A DNA stretch of 33,210 nucleotides. It comes from Schlesneria paludicola DSM 18645 (lineage in GTDB: Bacteria; Planctomycetota; Planctomycetia; Planctomycetales; Planctomycetaceae). The position numbers were made by a program, and so were the translations under genes. Location of the stretch: positions 1-33,210 of the forward strand of contig CAMAYU010000051.1 in assembly GCA_945862235.1 (NCBI GenBank). Direction: 5' to 3'. How positions within the stretch are numbered: the first letter of the stretch is position 1; each line of letters begins with the position of its first letter. The notes beneath the pieces were generated by a model. That model had not been told where the DNA came from, did not search any database, and saw only the letters and a list, made by a program, of their open reading frames with translations. This document shows, piece after piece, positions 1 through 10,086 of this stretch.

Positions 1-24
1 CCTGTCGCGGAGCGACAGGGCTAC
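1..24 (-). repeat. REP-like hairpin (GTAG family, TCC loop)
   Basis: A perfect 8-bp stem (CCTGTCGC / GCGACAGG) with a 3-base loop is followed by GCTAC. On the minus strand this reads GTAG-CC-hairpin with a TCC loop. The same design recurs near 3681, 5188 and 32052. It may extend beyond the left window edge. Confidence 0.7.
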
Positions 25-246
25 CACGAATGGGCGACTGCACTCTGTGGTTCCGGTGCCGGAGCGTGGTGGTTTGCGGGCCTCGGCAGTTTGAATCAGA
101 ATGGCCGCGACTTGTCGAACTCCCGCCTTCGTTGGGTGGAGCTGGACCCCGTCTCATTCATCGTCATTCAAGACTCCACACCGAGTGTGTTTGGTCGAGT
201 CTTGGGGCGAAGTCTCAAGCTGAACTTCATCTGGAAAGAACATTGA
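25..246. other. Gap upstream of the epimerase, no gene seen
   Basis: I see no convincing coding sequence here. Short open frames lack family resemblance and overlap one another. The last 15 bases hold a GGAAAG ribosome-binding site (233-238) for the gene starting at 247. No clear promoter hexamers stand out. Confidence 0.5.
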
Positions 247-1497
247 ATGCTCATGTTGGAACGGTTTTCGTTTGGTGTTGGTGACCGGTTTGCTCATCAG
301 GCGAAGGCGCAATTGCGGGCCTTTCAGATGCTGGCGAAGGACGGCATTGATGTCGCTCCGGTTTGGAACAAGTCCAATCGCGAGCACACGTTCATCGGGT
401 CAGAACCGCAGAGCGTGTTCGATGCCGCGCAGGCTGCGGTCAAGGAACTCGGTTGGAGCAAAGGTTGGCACGTCGATGCGGACCACATCCGACTGGAGAC
501 GGTGGACCGCTTCATGAGTTGCTCGGACTTCTTCACGATTGATGTTGCGGATTCGATCGGCAAACCGGCGGCCGCAGCGGATGTCGCGGCGTTTGTGGCG
601 AGGCACACGGAGTTGGTGGGCACGCTGAGCATTGCCGGAGTCAGCGCTCCATTGACGGTGACTCAAGCCGATGTCGAACGCGTTGCGGCGAAGTATCTGC
701 TGGCGGTGCAAGATGCGGGGAAGATTTACCGGCACATCGTCGCGGCAAAGGGCGAAGGCAACATCATCGCCGAGGTCTCGATGGACGAGACCGATGCGCC
801 GCAGACGCCGCCCGAGTTGCTGATCATTCTGGCCGCGTTGGCTGATGAGAACGTGAAGCTGCAAACGATCGCTCCGAAGTTCACCGGGCGGTTCAACAAG
901 GGAGTCGATTACGTCGGCGATCTCGTGCAGTTTGAGAAGGAGTTCAACGACGATCTCGCCGTAATCGCCCATGCGGTGCGGCAGTACGGCTTGCCCGCGA
1001 ACCTCAAGCTCAGCGTGCATAGCGGCAGCGACAAGTTCTCGCTGTACCCGATCATCCGCCGGGCACTCGCTCGCACCGGAGCCGGGCTGCATGTGAAGAC
1101 GGCGGGGACGACATGGCTCGAAGAGTTGATCGGGTTGGCCGAGGCGGGCGGCGACGGGCTGGCACTGGCTCAGGAAATTTACGCGTACTCGCTGGAGCAC
1201 GTCGATGAATTGTGTGCCCCTTACGCCAGCGTGATCGACATTGACCGCTCCAAGCTGCCGACGACCGCGACGGTGAATCATTGGACCGGCCCGCAGCTTG
1301 CCAGTGCGCTGCGGCATATTCAGAGTCATCCCGAGTTCAACGCGCACGTCCGACAGTTGCTGCACGTCTCGTTCAAGATCGCGGCCAAGGCGGGGACACG
1401 CTACACCAACTTGTTGAAAGCCAACGAAGCGATCGTCGCGAAGCAGGTGACCGAGAACATCTACGAGCGGCACATGCGACCGCTGTTCATTGGCTGA
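247..1497 (+). CDS. uxaE: Tagaturonate epimerase family protein (UxaE-like)
   Basis: The 416-aa protein resembles the UxaE family (tagaturonate epimerase, first described in Thermotoga), which interconverts tagaturonate and fructuronate in hexuronate catabolism. Visible marks are the N-terminal FGVGDRFAHQAKAQ (about residues 9-22), VWNKSNREH (about 39-47), the VDADHI segment (about 76-81), and a C-terminal HSGSDKFSLYP segment followed by HVKTAGTTW. Conserved His, Asp and Glu residues in these segments are plausible metal or substrate ligands; that is inference. No signal peptide or membrane segment is seen, so it should be cytoplasmic. The ATG at 247 follows GGAAAG with suitable spacing; an in-frame ATG at 253 is an alternative. 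No other uronate genes are adjacent, so the pathway link comes from the family only. Confidence 0.68.
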   Translation: MLMLERFSFGVGDRFAHQAKAQLRAFQMLAKDGIDVAPVWNKSNREHTFIGSEPQSVFDAAQAAVKELGWSKGWHVDADHIRLETVDRFMSCSDFFTIDVADSIGKPAAAADVAAFVARHTELVGTLSIAGVSAPLTVTQADVERVAAKYLLAVQDAGKIYRHIVAAKGEGNIIAEVSMDETDAPQTPPELLIILAALADENVKLQTIAPKFTGRFNKGVDYVGDLVQFEKEFNDDLAVIAHAVRQYGLPANLKLSVHSGSDKFSLYPIIRRALARTGAGLHVKTAGTTWLEELIGLAEAGGDGLALAQEIYAYSLEHVDELCAPYASVIDIDRSKLPTTATVNHWTGPQLASALRHIQSHPEFNAHVRQLLHVSFKIAAKAGTRYTNLLKANEAIVAKQVTENIYERHMRPLFIG

Positions 1498-1554
1498 GTG
1501 GTGGGTGGCAGGAGATGTCTTCACTTGCGAGTCAGACTTTTCTCGATCCGTTCG

Positions 1555-1722
1555 CAGGGCCGTCGCCTTGTTGAATTTGGGAAACGGGTGCCACGATCAC
1601 GGAGTCCTCGACGTGGTCGAGTGAGAACACCGAGTGAGAACACCGAGCCGATTTCTCGGTCACACGGCCACGTCGAGGACTCCGTGACCGTGGCACCCAA
1701 CCTGAAATGGGCGATGGTCCTG
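1555..1722. repeat. 168-bp MITE-like palindrome, copy 1
   Basis: Long inverted repeat with outer arms CAGGGCCGTCGCC and GGGCGATGGTCCTG, and inner arms of about 30 bp that begin GGGTGCCACG and end CGTGGCACCC (1586-1698). The loop contains two tandem copies of CGAGTGAGAACAC. A second copy is at 17604-17755 and an internally deleted one at 15636-15698. No ORF and no evident target duplication. Confidence 0.75.
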
Positions 1723-1740
1723 ATCCGTTCGCAACCCGGC

Positions 1741-1770
1741 TTGGTCAGGATTTGACCTCGCCGGTATACT
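1741..1770 (+). promoter_or_regulatory. Candidate sigma-70-like promoter for sulfite reductase
   Basis: TTGGTC (1741-1746) and TATACT (1765-1770) are separated by 18 bases. They lie about 135 bases before the sulfite reductase ATG and just outside the palindromic repeat. The -10 box is good and the -35 is partial. Assignment is by eye only. Confidence 0.35.
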
Positions 1771-1904
1771 CCGCCACCCCATGTCGAGGGGACCTGCGGT
1801 CGGGCGTTTCGGTGGGGTCGGGCGACCCGAGCCGAACAGCGTGTTTTTGAGTGATTGGGGGCGGTTGCTGCTCCTATTTTGGCAAAGCGAGAGGAAGCCA
1901 GTTC

Positions 1905-3641
1905 ATGTCAGACGAAGTGAAGCGTTCGGCCGTGGAAGTCATCAAGGAGGGAAGCCACCAACTGCGAGGAACGCTCGCCGAGGAACTGCTTCACGATCAC
2001 GAGTTCTGCAAGGACTCGGAGCATCTCATCAAGAATCACGGCATCTACCAGCAGGACAACCGCGACGTTCGCAAGGCGAAGAACGACGACGGGACCGCGA
2101 AGGGGAAGCAGTACATCTTCATGGTGCGCACGCGCGTTCCCGGCGGGAAGGTCTCTGCGAAACAGTTCCTCGCGCATCTCGATCTGTGCGACCAGTACGC
2201 CAACGAAACGTTGCGCGTCACTACGCGGCAGGGCTTCCAACTGCACGGCGTTCTCAAACACGACTTGAAGACGGCGGTGCGAGGTCTGAATGACACGCTG
2301 CTCACCACGCTGGCCGCGTGCGGGGATGTCGAACGCAACGTGATGTGCTGCCCGGCTCCGATTAAGAACGATCTCGTTCACGATCAGATGCAAGCGATGG
2401 CCGACGCGATCGCGGCGCACCTCAAGCCGCGCACGACCGCCTATCACGAGATCTGGCTGACGGACGAAGCGGGCGAGAAGACGAACGTCGCCACGGGGTT
2501 CGCTCCCGTGGATGAGCCGATCTACGGGACGGTCTATCTGCCTCGCAAATTCAAGACGGCGATCGCTCTGCCCGAAGACAACTGCATCGACATCTACACG
2601 CAGGACCTCGGGTTCCTCGCGATCGTCGAACCGGACGCGGCCGGGACGCGGCAGATCGTCGGCTACAACGTGCTGGTCGGCGGTGGTCAGGGGAAGACGC
2701 CTTCTGCGGAGAAGACGTTTGTCGCGATCGCTCAGAAGCTGGCGTTCGTCACACCGGATCAAGTCGTGAAGGTGGCCGAGGCGATCGTCAAAGTGCAGCG
2801 CGATTTTGGAAACCGCGAGGACCGCAAGGTCGCTCGGTTGAAGTACACGATCCACAACCACGGCCTCGACTGGTTCAAGGCGAAGGTCGAAGAATACTTC
2901 GGCCAATCGCTGCCGGGTCCGCGCGACATCGATGTCACCGACGTGGACGATCACATCGGCTGGCACGAGCAGGGGGATGGCAAGCTGTTCCTCGGCATCA
3001 ACATTGAATGCGGCCGCATCAAGGATGAAGGTTCGTTGCGGATCAAGTCTGGCTTGCGCGCGATCCTCACCAAGTACGGCATGGAAACGCGATTGACCGC
3101 CCTGCAAGCGGTCCTGCTGTGCAACATCGACCCCCAGGACAAGGCCGACATCATCGCGCTGCTCGCCGATCACGGCATTAAGCAGGATCACGAACTGACG
3201 CTGCTGCGTCGCTATTCGATCGCCTGCCCGGCGTTTCCCACGTGCGGATTATCGATCACGGAAGCCGAGCGCGCCCTGCCCTCGATCATCGATGAGCTGG
3301 AGGTCGAGATGGCGAAGCTCGGGATCAAGGGGGATCGCATTTCGGTCCACATGACCGGCTGCCCGAACGGCTGTGCGCGGCCGTACACGCCCGACATCGG
3401 CCTTGTCGGCAAACAGGCGGGAGTGGGCGGCGCGCTGGGCAAGTACACGGTCTATCTCGGCGGCAACGCCCAAGGGACGCGACTCGCGTTCATCTACAAA
3501 GACTCAGTGCCACAAGCCGACATCGCCGCGACACTGGTCGCTCCACTCCAGCACTACAAAGCCAACCGCCTGCCCGGTGAAGCGTTTGGAGACTTCTGCC
3601 ACCGCAAGGGCTTGGCCGACCTTCAGCAGCACGCGACGTGA
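1905..3641 (+). CDS. Siroheme-[4Fe-4S] sulfite reductase, hemoprotein subunit type
   Basis: The 578-aa protein belongs to the nitrite/sulfite reductase hemoprotein family and most resembles assimilatory sulfite reductase, which reduces sulfite to sulfide in cysteine synthesis. The two ferredoxin-like halves are visible. The first contains TRQGFQLHG (about 106-114) and CGDVERNVMCCPAP; the second carries the cluster and siroheme ligands CPAFPTC and, about 40 residues later, CPNGC in the context HMTGCPNGCARPY. The ATG at 1905 is preferred over an in-frame ATG at 1851 because GAGAGGAAG lies about 8-10 bases upstream and the family starts near this point. No flavoprotein subunit (CysJ) is adjacent, so the electron donor could be ferredoxin or an unlinked partner. 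Confusion with a ferredoxin-nitrite reductase is possible but less likely. Confidence 0.88.
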   Translation: MSDEVKRSAVEVIKEGSHQLRGTLAEELLHDHEFCKDSEHLIKNHGIYQQDNRDVRKAKNDDGTAKGKQYIFMVRTRVPGGKVSAKQFLAHLDLCDQYANETLRVTTRQGFQLHGVLKHDLKTAVRGLNDTLLTTLAACGDVERNVMCCPAPIKNDLVHDQMQAMADAIAAHLKPRTTAYHEIWLTDEAGEKTNVATGFAPVDEPIYGTVYLPRKFKTAIALPEDNCIDIYTQDLGFLAIVEPDAAGTRQIVGYNVLVGGGQGKTPSAEKTFVAIAQKLAFVTPDQVVKVAEAIVKVQRDFGNREDRKVARLKYTIHNHGLDWFKAKVEEYFGQSLPGPRDIDVTDVDDHIGWHEQGDGKLFLGINIECGRIKDEGSLRIKSGLRAILTKYGMETRLTALQAVLLCNIDPQDKADIIALLADHGIKQDHELTLLRRYSIACPAFPTCGLSITEAERALPSIIDELEVEMAKLGIKGDRISVHMTGCPNGCARPYTPDIGLVGKQAGVGGALGKYTVYLGGNAQGTRLAFIYKDSVPQADIAATLVAPLQHYKANRLPGEAFGDFCHRKGLADLQQHAT

Positions 3642-3680
3642 AGCGAATTTCTCTTGGGGAAGCGTGAGCGGAAAAAGAGA

Positions 3681-3734
3681 GTAGACCTGTCACTCCGAGG
3701 CCGGAATCTTCGAGTCACGGAGTGACTCGTCTAC
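3681..3734. repeat. Inverted pair of GTAG REP-like units
   Basis: GTAGACCTGTCACTCCG (3681-3697) is matched, with two mismatches, by the reverse complement of CGGAGTGACTCGTCTAC (3718-3734). The right unit is also a complete hairpin (GAGTCAC GGA GTGACTC). The pair sits between two convergent genes and could terminate both, but no T-run is seen. Confidence 0.7.
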
Positions 3735-3796
3735 ATTGGGTGAGCGATTTGTTGCCGGTTATCTACGCAACTCATGTCGCTCACGATCACGCTCGC

Positions 3797-5107
3797 TCAG
3801 CCAGTCGAATTGGCCGCGGCGTGAGACGAGCGGCAGTGGGGGCCGAGCTTGTCATCAATGGCGCTGAGCAACTCGGGAATCTGGTTGCGAAGGAGCGTGC
3901 GATGAAACGCGGGCGAGGGAGGCTCGGCTGCGTGTGGCCCATCCAGTAGGCGAATCAGCGTCGGCGTGGAATCGGAGTCGCGAGTCTGTGCCCAATCGAC
4001 GAACCGCGCGGTTCGCTCGGGGGAATTCACTCCACTCCAGACGACGATGTCCTCGGCGGTGAATTCGGTCGCGATGAAACTTGCGTCTGAGGTCTCAATC
4101 CAGAAAGCACCATCCATCTCGATGTCATTGAGGACGCGAGACTGATGTCCCGCCGCTTCGATGGCCGAGCGGAGCAGCATCCGGAAGAAAGGAGACTCAT
4201 CGACGACAACGACCTGTGGCTGTCGCCCTAAGAACGGGATTGCAGGGGCGACGTGATTGTTCCGCTTCGGTCTGACGCTCGATTGTTCGGCCGACGCAGC
4301 CGACTGGCATCGGTCGAGTGTCAGCGGGAACAACTCGGTGATGTTCGCCTCAACTTCGATCGGTGTGTCGAGGTGGTCGCCTCTTTCCAATGCCACATCG
4401 AAAGCGGGCTGAACGGCGGCGGGCTGAACGGCGGCGGGCTGAACGTCTTCCGTTTGTTCCGCGTGCGTCGGATCGACGATCTGGAGCAGTTGTCCGCGCA
4501 GTGTTTCCGCGAGGTGATGGATGCGCGACACGGAGGTCATATACGGCGAAACGTTGTCGGATTGCAGCCGCTTCCACAGAGACTCGCTCGCCAAGAAGAT
4601 TCGCTCTCCAGTCTGTATCGCGTCGCGCATCGTTGTGATCGTGTCCGGGAATTTTGTGGTCGGCGGTGAATGATCAATTCGCACGGACGTTCTCGGTGAA
4701 TCCTGCTCCTGCCTCAAGCTCCGCTGGCGTGCAGCTTCCGCTTCCAATCGAACCGTCGCCCGACTCGGCTCGGAACTGGCGGCCTGTCCGGTGGCGTCGA
4801 GTTCCACCAGCATGTCGCCGAACTCTTGGGTCGCCCTCTCAATCACATCGAGCACCGATTCGGACGGGGCCAAATTGGAACGGCCAAACTCCGTAAAGGC
4901 TTCGGCCAGCCCGGAGGCGAGTCGCACTGCGGACGGTTGATTGCAACGGTCAAACCCGGCTGCCAATTCTGTCAGGCGCTGTCCGAGAGGAGTCGCCCGC
5001 ACCGAGCACGACGTGTCGAATGCCAATTCGGAAACGAGGAGTCTCGCCAGCGTGAGGGCTTCCCACCCGTGATCGACCCATGTTGCGAGGTTGTCGTTCG
5101 ACATCAT
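3797..5107 (-). CDS. Uncharacterised protein with degenerate receiver-like C-terminus
   Basis: I do not recognise this 436-aa protein as a whole. The last 139 residues start with QVVVVDESPFFRMLLRSAIEAAGH (from about residue 298), which closely resembles the first strand and helix of response-regulator receiver domains fused to CheA proteins. After that the match decays. No canonical phospho-acceptor strand is visible; the best aligned position reads FIATEF, with Glu where Asp would be expected. The N-terminal 290 residues are largely helical and acidic, with a proline/alanine linker containing three VQPA units encoded by a 15-bp tandem repeat. There is no signal peptide or membrane segment. 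The start at 5107 has AGGAG about 10 bases upstream; the next codon is also ATG. No chemotaxis genes are nearby. A signalling or scaffold role is only an inference. Confidence 0.6.
   Translation of the reverse strand: MMSNDNLATWVDHGWEALTLARLLVSELAFDTSCSVRATPLGQRLTELAAGFDRCNQPSAVRLASGLAEAFTEFGRSNLAPSESVLDVIERATQEFGDMLVELDATGQAASSEPSRATVRLEAEAARQRSLRQEQDSPRTSVRIDHSPPTTKFPDTITTMRDAIQTGERIFLASESLWKRLQSDNVSPYMTSVSRIHHLAETLRGQLLQIVDPTHAEQTEDVQPAAVQPAAVQPAFDVALERGDHLDTPIEVEANITELFPLTLDRCQSAASAEQSSVRPKRNNHVAPAIPFLGRQPQVVVVDESPFFRMLLRSAIEAAGHQSRVLNDIEMDGAFWIETSDASFIATEFTAEDIVVWSGVNSPERTARFVDWAQTRDSDSTPTLIRLLDGPHAAEPPSPAFHRTLLRNQIPELLSAIDDKLGPHCRSSHAAANSTG
4404..4445. repeat. 15-bp in-frame tandem repeat, 2.8 copies
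   Basis: The unit GCGGGCTGAACGGCG occurs at 4404-4418 and 4419-4433, with a partial third copy at 4434-4445. It encodes the AAVQP repeats in the linker of the minus-strand gene. Being a multiple of three, copy-number change would keep the frame. Confidence 0.9.
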
Positions 5108-5187
5108 GCGAGCTTAGCTCCTGGCGTTGGCTCCCGGCCAAGCTCCGTCGTTTTAAAGCCGTGGTCAATTGCGAAACAAAAGTCTTT

Positions 5188-5210
5188 CAGTCACGGAGTG
5201 ACTGGTCTAC
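5188..5210 (-). repeat. REP-like hairpin (GTAG family, TCC loop)
   Basis: CAGTCAC GGA GTGACTG (5188-5204) is a perfect 7-bp stem followed by GTCTAC. On the minus strand it reads GTAGAC plus hairpin with a TCC loop, like the units at 1-24 and 3711-3734. It stands alone, without an inverted partner. Confidence 0.7.
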
Positions 5211-5345
5211 TTTCCTCGGCTAGCCCACTTAATCGACTCACAGGGGCGTCGGCATTCAGGGGAGTTGGCTCGTTCCGTTCAACTCGTCGCTGATCGATCC
5301 CCTTGGTGAGGGTTGATATGGGCGAGTGGTCATGGTTGCGAATGC

Positions 5346-5374
5346 TTGTCCGGTAATGAGGCCGCAACTATACT
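5346..5374 (+). promoter_or_regulatory. Candidate gapA promoter
   Basis: TTGTCC (5346-5351) and TATACT (5369-5374) are separated by 17 bases, about 194 bases before the GTG start of gapA. This implies an untranslated leader of roughly 185 bases. Assignment is by eye. Confidence 0.4.
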
Positions 5375-5393
5375 CCCGCCCGTCACTGGCTGA

Positions 5394-6617
<1,224 letters not shown>

Positions 6618-6633
6618 GACTCTGCGAGTTTTG

Positions 6634-6680
6634 GGCCACGGCGGGGAGAGCAGAGTCTCTCCCCGCCGTGGCCGTTTTGA
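6634..6680 (+). terminator. Intrinsic terminator of gapA
   Basis: A perfect 17-bp stem (6634-6650 with 6657-6673), a 6-base loop and GTTTTGATT downstream. It begins 17 bases after the gapA stop codon and separates gapA from the aquaporin gene. Confidence 0.88.
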
Positions 6681-7379
<699 letters not shown>

Positions 7380-7412
7380 CGGCTCGTTCCACCGAGGTCG
7401 ATTTGAGTCATC

Positions 7413-7450
7413 AACAGCCCGGTTGCAACACTGCATCCGGGCTGTTTCAT
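7413..7450 (+). terminator. Probable terminator of the aquaporin gene
   Basis: AACAGCCCGG (7413-7422) pairs perfectly with CCGGGCTGTT (7437-7446) across a 14-base loop. The tail TTTCAT is short on T. It begins 33 bases after the stop codon. Confidence 0.55.
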
Positions 7451-7485
7451 AGCGCAGGCGTTTCGCTTAGCAGCCTGCGGACAAC

Positions 7486-7550
7486 GTAGAGCAGGCGGCT
7501 CGCCTGCTTGCATTTCTAGTTAGAAAACACAGGCGAGCCGCCTGTGCTAC
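7486..7550. repeat. Inverted pair of GTAG hairpins (GCT loop)
   Basis: The left arm starts GTAGAGCAGGCGGCTCGCCT and the right arm ends with its near reverse complement, closing on CTAC. Each arm is itself a hairpin (AGGCG GCT CGCCT). The architecture matches the GTAG/TCC units, but the stem sequence differs. Confidence 0.7.
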
Positions 7551-7568
7551 GGGGTCTTCAACAGGCTG

Positions 7569-7655
7569 TTAACCGCGCGGGCAACGCCCCACGCGTCGAG
7601 TGGTAAAACAGGCGTCTACCTTCATCAACGCGCGAGGCGTTGCCCACGCGGTTAA
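7569..7655. repeat. Inverted repeat beginning TTAACCGCG
   Basis: Left arm TTAACCGCGCGGGCAACGCC (7569-7588) pairs with GGCGTTGCCCACGCGGTTAA (7636-7655), one mismatch over 20 bases, with weaker pairing inside. The right arm contains the only plausible start codon (TTG 7640) of the Uma2 gene downstream. Confidence 0.75.
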
Positions 7656-8275
7656 ACGACCTCACTTGGGAGTTCCCCCATGTCGTCGCGTCCATTCGTC
7701 GCATCACACCGGAGGAGTATCTCGCGTTTGAGCGGCAAGCCACGCGCAAGAGCGAGTACTACAACGGTGAAATCTTCGCGATGGCAGGAGCCTCGCGAAA
7801 TCACAACCTGATCGTGACAAACCTCGCGGGCGAACTCAGCCAGCAGATGAAGGACAAGCCGTGTGAGGTCTATTCCAGCGAGATGCGAACCCGGATTCCA
7901 AACGGCCCTTACGTTTATCCCGATGTCGTCGCCGTCTGCTCGGAGCCGCAGTTTGAAGACAAGGGATTGGACACGCTCACGAACCCGCTCGTTGTGATTG
8001 AGGTCTTGTCGGAATCGACGGCCGACTTCGATCGCGGCACCAAGTTCCACCACTACCGCCAGATCGAATCGCTGCGAGAATACATCGTGGTCGATCAAGT
8101 CGAACCGCACATCGAACGTTTTTCACGAGGCCCAGACGGTGTTTGGCAACTCGAAGACGTGACGGGCTTGTCCGCCGTGCTAACGGTCCAGTCACTCGAT
8201 TGCACCTTGCGACTCTCAGAAATCTATCTCAAAGTGACATTCCCTCCGCAACAGCCGATCCCCGTTTCAGTCTGA
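7640..8275 (+). CDS. Uma2 family (DUF820) PD-(D/E)xK nuclease-like protein
   Basis: The product of about 211 aa belongs to the Uma2/DUF820 family, which has a restriction-endonuclease-like fold, is often multi-copy in planctomycetes and cyanobacteria, and has no settled cellular role. It is recognised by RITPEEYLAFERQA near the N-terminus, GEIFAMAGAS followed by HN, PYVYPDVVAVC with the likely active-site Asp, and VVIEVLSEST with the active-site Glu, followed by HYRQIESLREYIVVDQ. The start is doubtful. TTG 7640 is the only standard start codon after the in-frame TAA at 7604, it lies inside the inverted repeat, and it has no good ribosome-binding site. The ATG at 7680 is out of frame. The domain itself is intact, so either the start is weak or the original 5' end was lost. 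Confidence 0.75.
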   Translation: MPTRLNDLTWEFPHVVASIRRITPEEYLAFERQATRKSEYYNGEIFAMAGASRNHNLIVTNLAGELSQQMKDKPCEVYSSEMRTRIPNGPYVYPDVVAVCSEPQFEDKGLDTLTNPLVVIEVLSESTADFDRGTKFHHYRQIESLREYIVVDQVEPHIERFSRGPDGVWQLEDVTGLSAVLTVQSLDCTLRLSEIYLKVTFPPQQPIPVSV

Positions 8276-8357
8276 CGCCAACACGAACCCGCAGCGTTGG
8301 TGTTGTTCGTGGACAAGTTCTTCCCCTGCACAAAGTTTTCTCCGACCGGAACTCGCC

Positions 8358-9035
8358 ATGACACACTGGTCCGCCCCCCCACCGATCATTGCCCCGTCCA
8401 TGTTGAAGTGCGATTACGGCGACATGCTGCGTGAGGTCGAGCAACTCGACGCCGCGCAGGCCGCCTGGTTTCACTGGGACGTGATGGACGGGCACTTCGT
8501 TCCGAACCTGTCTTATGGGGCGATGGTTATCCAGGCGATTCGGCCTCGCACCAAAGCCTTCTTCGACGCGCACCTGATGATCTCCGATCCGGCCAAATAT
8601 TTGGACGGCTATCTCAAGGCGGGCTGCGACGCGATCACGTTTCATATCGAGGCCGTTCCCGAACCGACGGTTCTGTTGCAGCGGATTCGTGCGGCGGGGC
8701 GAAAGGCCGGGCTGGCAATCAATCCGAAGACGCCGGTCTCCGCCATCGAGCCTTATCTCAACGACTGCGACCTCGTATTGACGATGAGTGTCGAGCCGGG
8801 GTTTGGCGGGCAGAAGTTCATGCCGGAAGTTCTCGATAAAGTCAGGCGACTCAAGCAGCTCGTGGGACCGCAGACGTTGCTGTCGATCGACGGCGGGATT
8901 GCCGCTGACACGATCGCACAGTCCGCGGCCGCCGGGTGCCAAGTCTTCGTCGCGGGCAGTGCCATTTTCGACGAGCCAAACTATACTGCGGCCCGTCAAA
9001 ATCTCGCCCGATTGGCAGGAGCCGCTTCACGATGA
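8358..9035 (+). CDS. rpe: Ribulose-phosphate 3-epimerase
   Basis: The 225-aa cytoplasmic TIM-barrel enzyme interconverts ribulose 5-phosphate and xylulose 5-phosphate in the pentose phosphate pathway. The family signatures are in order: [13 protein letters not shown] near the start, [11 protein letters not shown] with metal-binding His and Asp, [18 protein letters not shown] for phosphate binding, and LSIDGGI with a catalytic Asp. Length is typical. Its stop codon overlaps the start of accD (ATGA at 9032-9035), which indicates co-transcription and translational coupling with that gene. The ATG at 8358 has only a weak upstream purine run (CCGGAA), but the domain begins immediately after it. 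Confidence 0.95.
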   Translation: MTHWSAPPPIIAPSMLKCDYGDMLREVEQLDAAQAAWFHWDVMDGHFVPNLSYGAMVIQAIRPRTKAFFDAHLMISDPAKYLDGYLKAGCDAITFHIEAVPEPTVLLQRIRAAGRKAGLAINPKTPVSAIEPYLNDCDLVLTMSVEPGFGGQKFMPEVLDKVRRLKQLVGPQTLLSIDGGIAADTIAQSAAAGCQVFVAGSAIFDEPNYTAARQNLARLAGAASR

Positions 9036-9898
9036 GTGCCGCAACACCCACCGAAACCGAACAGATCAGCGTCGAACAAAACGGGGAAGCTCCGCGCACG
9101 AAACGCGGCGTTCCCGAAGGGCTGTGGATCGCCTGCGACTCTTGCAAGAGTACGGTCTTTCGCAAGCAGGTCGAAAAGAACCTGTTCCTGTGCCCCGAGT
9201 GCGGTCACCACTTCATCGTCCCCGGTCGCGTTCGCATCGAACAGCTCTTGGACGAAGACAGTTTTGAAGAGTGGTTCGCGGGACTCGGTCCCAAAGATCC
9301 GCTCGGCTTTGTGGATACCAAGCCGTACAAGGATCGACTGAAAGCCGAGCAAAAGAAGTCCGGTTTGACCGAGGCGTGCATCGCCGGACGCGGTTACATG
9401 CGCGGCCGCCCGCTGGTCTTCGCTCTCACCGACTCCGCCTTCATCATGGGGAGCATGGGTTCGGTGGTCGGTGAAAAACTGACACGCTCTGTGGAGGCGG
9501 CGACTGAAATGAAGTTGCCGCTCGTGATTCTCAGTGGTTCCGGTGGCGGTGCCCGGATGCACGAGGGAATCTTGTCGCTGATGCAGATGGGCAAGGTGTC
9601 GGCGGCACTCGCTCGCTATCAGGAAGCGGGCGGTCTGTTCATCTCGGTCCTCACAAATCCCACGATGGGGGGCGTCGCAGCGAGCTTCGCGTCACTCGGA
9701 GACATCACCATCGCGGAGCCAAAAGCGCTGATCGGATTTGCTGGTCCGCGCGTCGTGAAGGCAACCTGTGGTATCGACCTCCCGGCGGGCTTTCAGACCA
9801 GCGAGTTCCTGCTCGAACACGGCTTCGTTGATCGCATCGTCGCGCGGCCCGATCTGCGGACAGAACTCTCACGCTTGATCGACTACTGTGAGATGTGA
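9032..9898 (+). CDS. accD: Acetyl-CoA carboxylase carboxyltransferase subunit beta
   Basis: The 288-aa protein is the beta subunit of the acetyl-CoA carboxylase carboxyltransferase, which moves the carboxyl group from carboxybiotin to acetyl-CoA to make malonyl-CoA for fatty acid synthesis. The N-terminal zinc ribbon is visible (Cys35, Cys38, Cys54, Cys57), followed by the crotonase-fold carboxyltransferase domain with [33 protein letters not shown] and GFAGPRVV. The ATG at 9032 overlaps the rpe stop and has AGGAG about 10 bases upstream; a longer frame from 8936 would lie inside rpe. The alpha subunit (accA) is not in the window. Confidence 0.96.
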   Translation: MSAATPTETEQISVEQNGEAPRTKRGVPEGLWIACDSCKSTVFRKQVEKNLFLCPECGHHFIVPGRVRIEQLLDEDSFEEWFAGLGPKDPLGFVDTKPYKDRLKAEQKKSGLTEACIAGRGYMRGRPLVFALTDSAFIMGSMGSVVGEKLTRSVEAATEMKLPLVILSGSGGGARMHEGILSLMQMGKVSAALARYQEAGGLFISVLTNPTMGGVAASFASLGDITIAEPKALIGFAGPRVVKATCGIDLPAGFQTSEFLLEHGFVDRIVARPDLRTELSRLIDYCEM

Positions 9899-9906
9899 TT
9901 GCCAAT

Positions 9907-10028
9907 CACCAACCCGAAGCGTGAGGGAGGACGAAGCTCGACGTTGTTCCCTCGCCCCCCAATTCGTTCGCCCTCGCGCATCTCCTTCCCTGTCGTAAAA
10001 ACGTCCTCGCTTACGCTTCGGGTTGGTG
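9907..10028. repeat. Inverted repeat of the CACCAACCCGAAGCG family, copy 1
   Basis: Arms of about 27 bp (9907-9933 and 10002-10028) share CACCAACCCGAAGCG at the outside and GAGGACG at the inside, with two mismatches. It fills most of the gap between accD and the kinase gene. A second copy is at 12570-12665. Confidence 0.75.
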
Positions 10029-10086
10029 TGGTCGAACCTCGAACACTTCCAGCCCCCCGCCTGCCTCCTCTCCGCCCGGTATCTCC

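Noticed and set aside
400..1524. Long minus-strand open frame of 374 codons opposite the epimerase gene
   Set aside because: It is antisense to a clear family member and its composition (Arg- and Leu-rich) is typical of a shadow frame in GC-rich DNA.
1908..3191. 427-codon minus-strand frame opposite sulfite reductase
   Set aside because: Antisense to an intact enzyme with all cluster ligands; no family resemblance or ribosome-binding site.
3681..3734. Intrinsic terminator for the sulfite reductase gene
   Set aside because: The inverted repeat has no T-run after it and matches a dispersed repeat family, so it is listed as a repeat.
7486..7655. Possible CRISPR-like or tandem array because of closely spaced hairpins
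   Set aside because: The two elements have different sequences and are inverted, not direct, repeats; no spacers of constant length.
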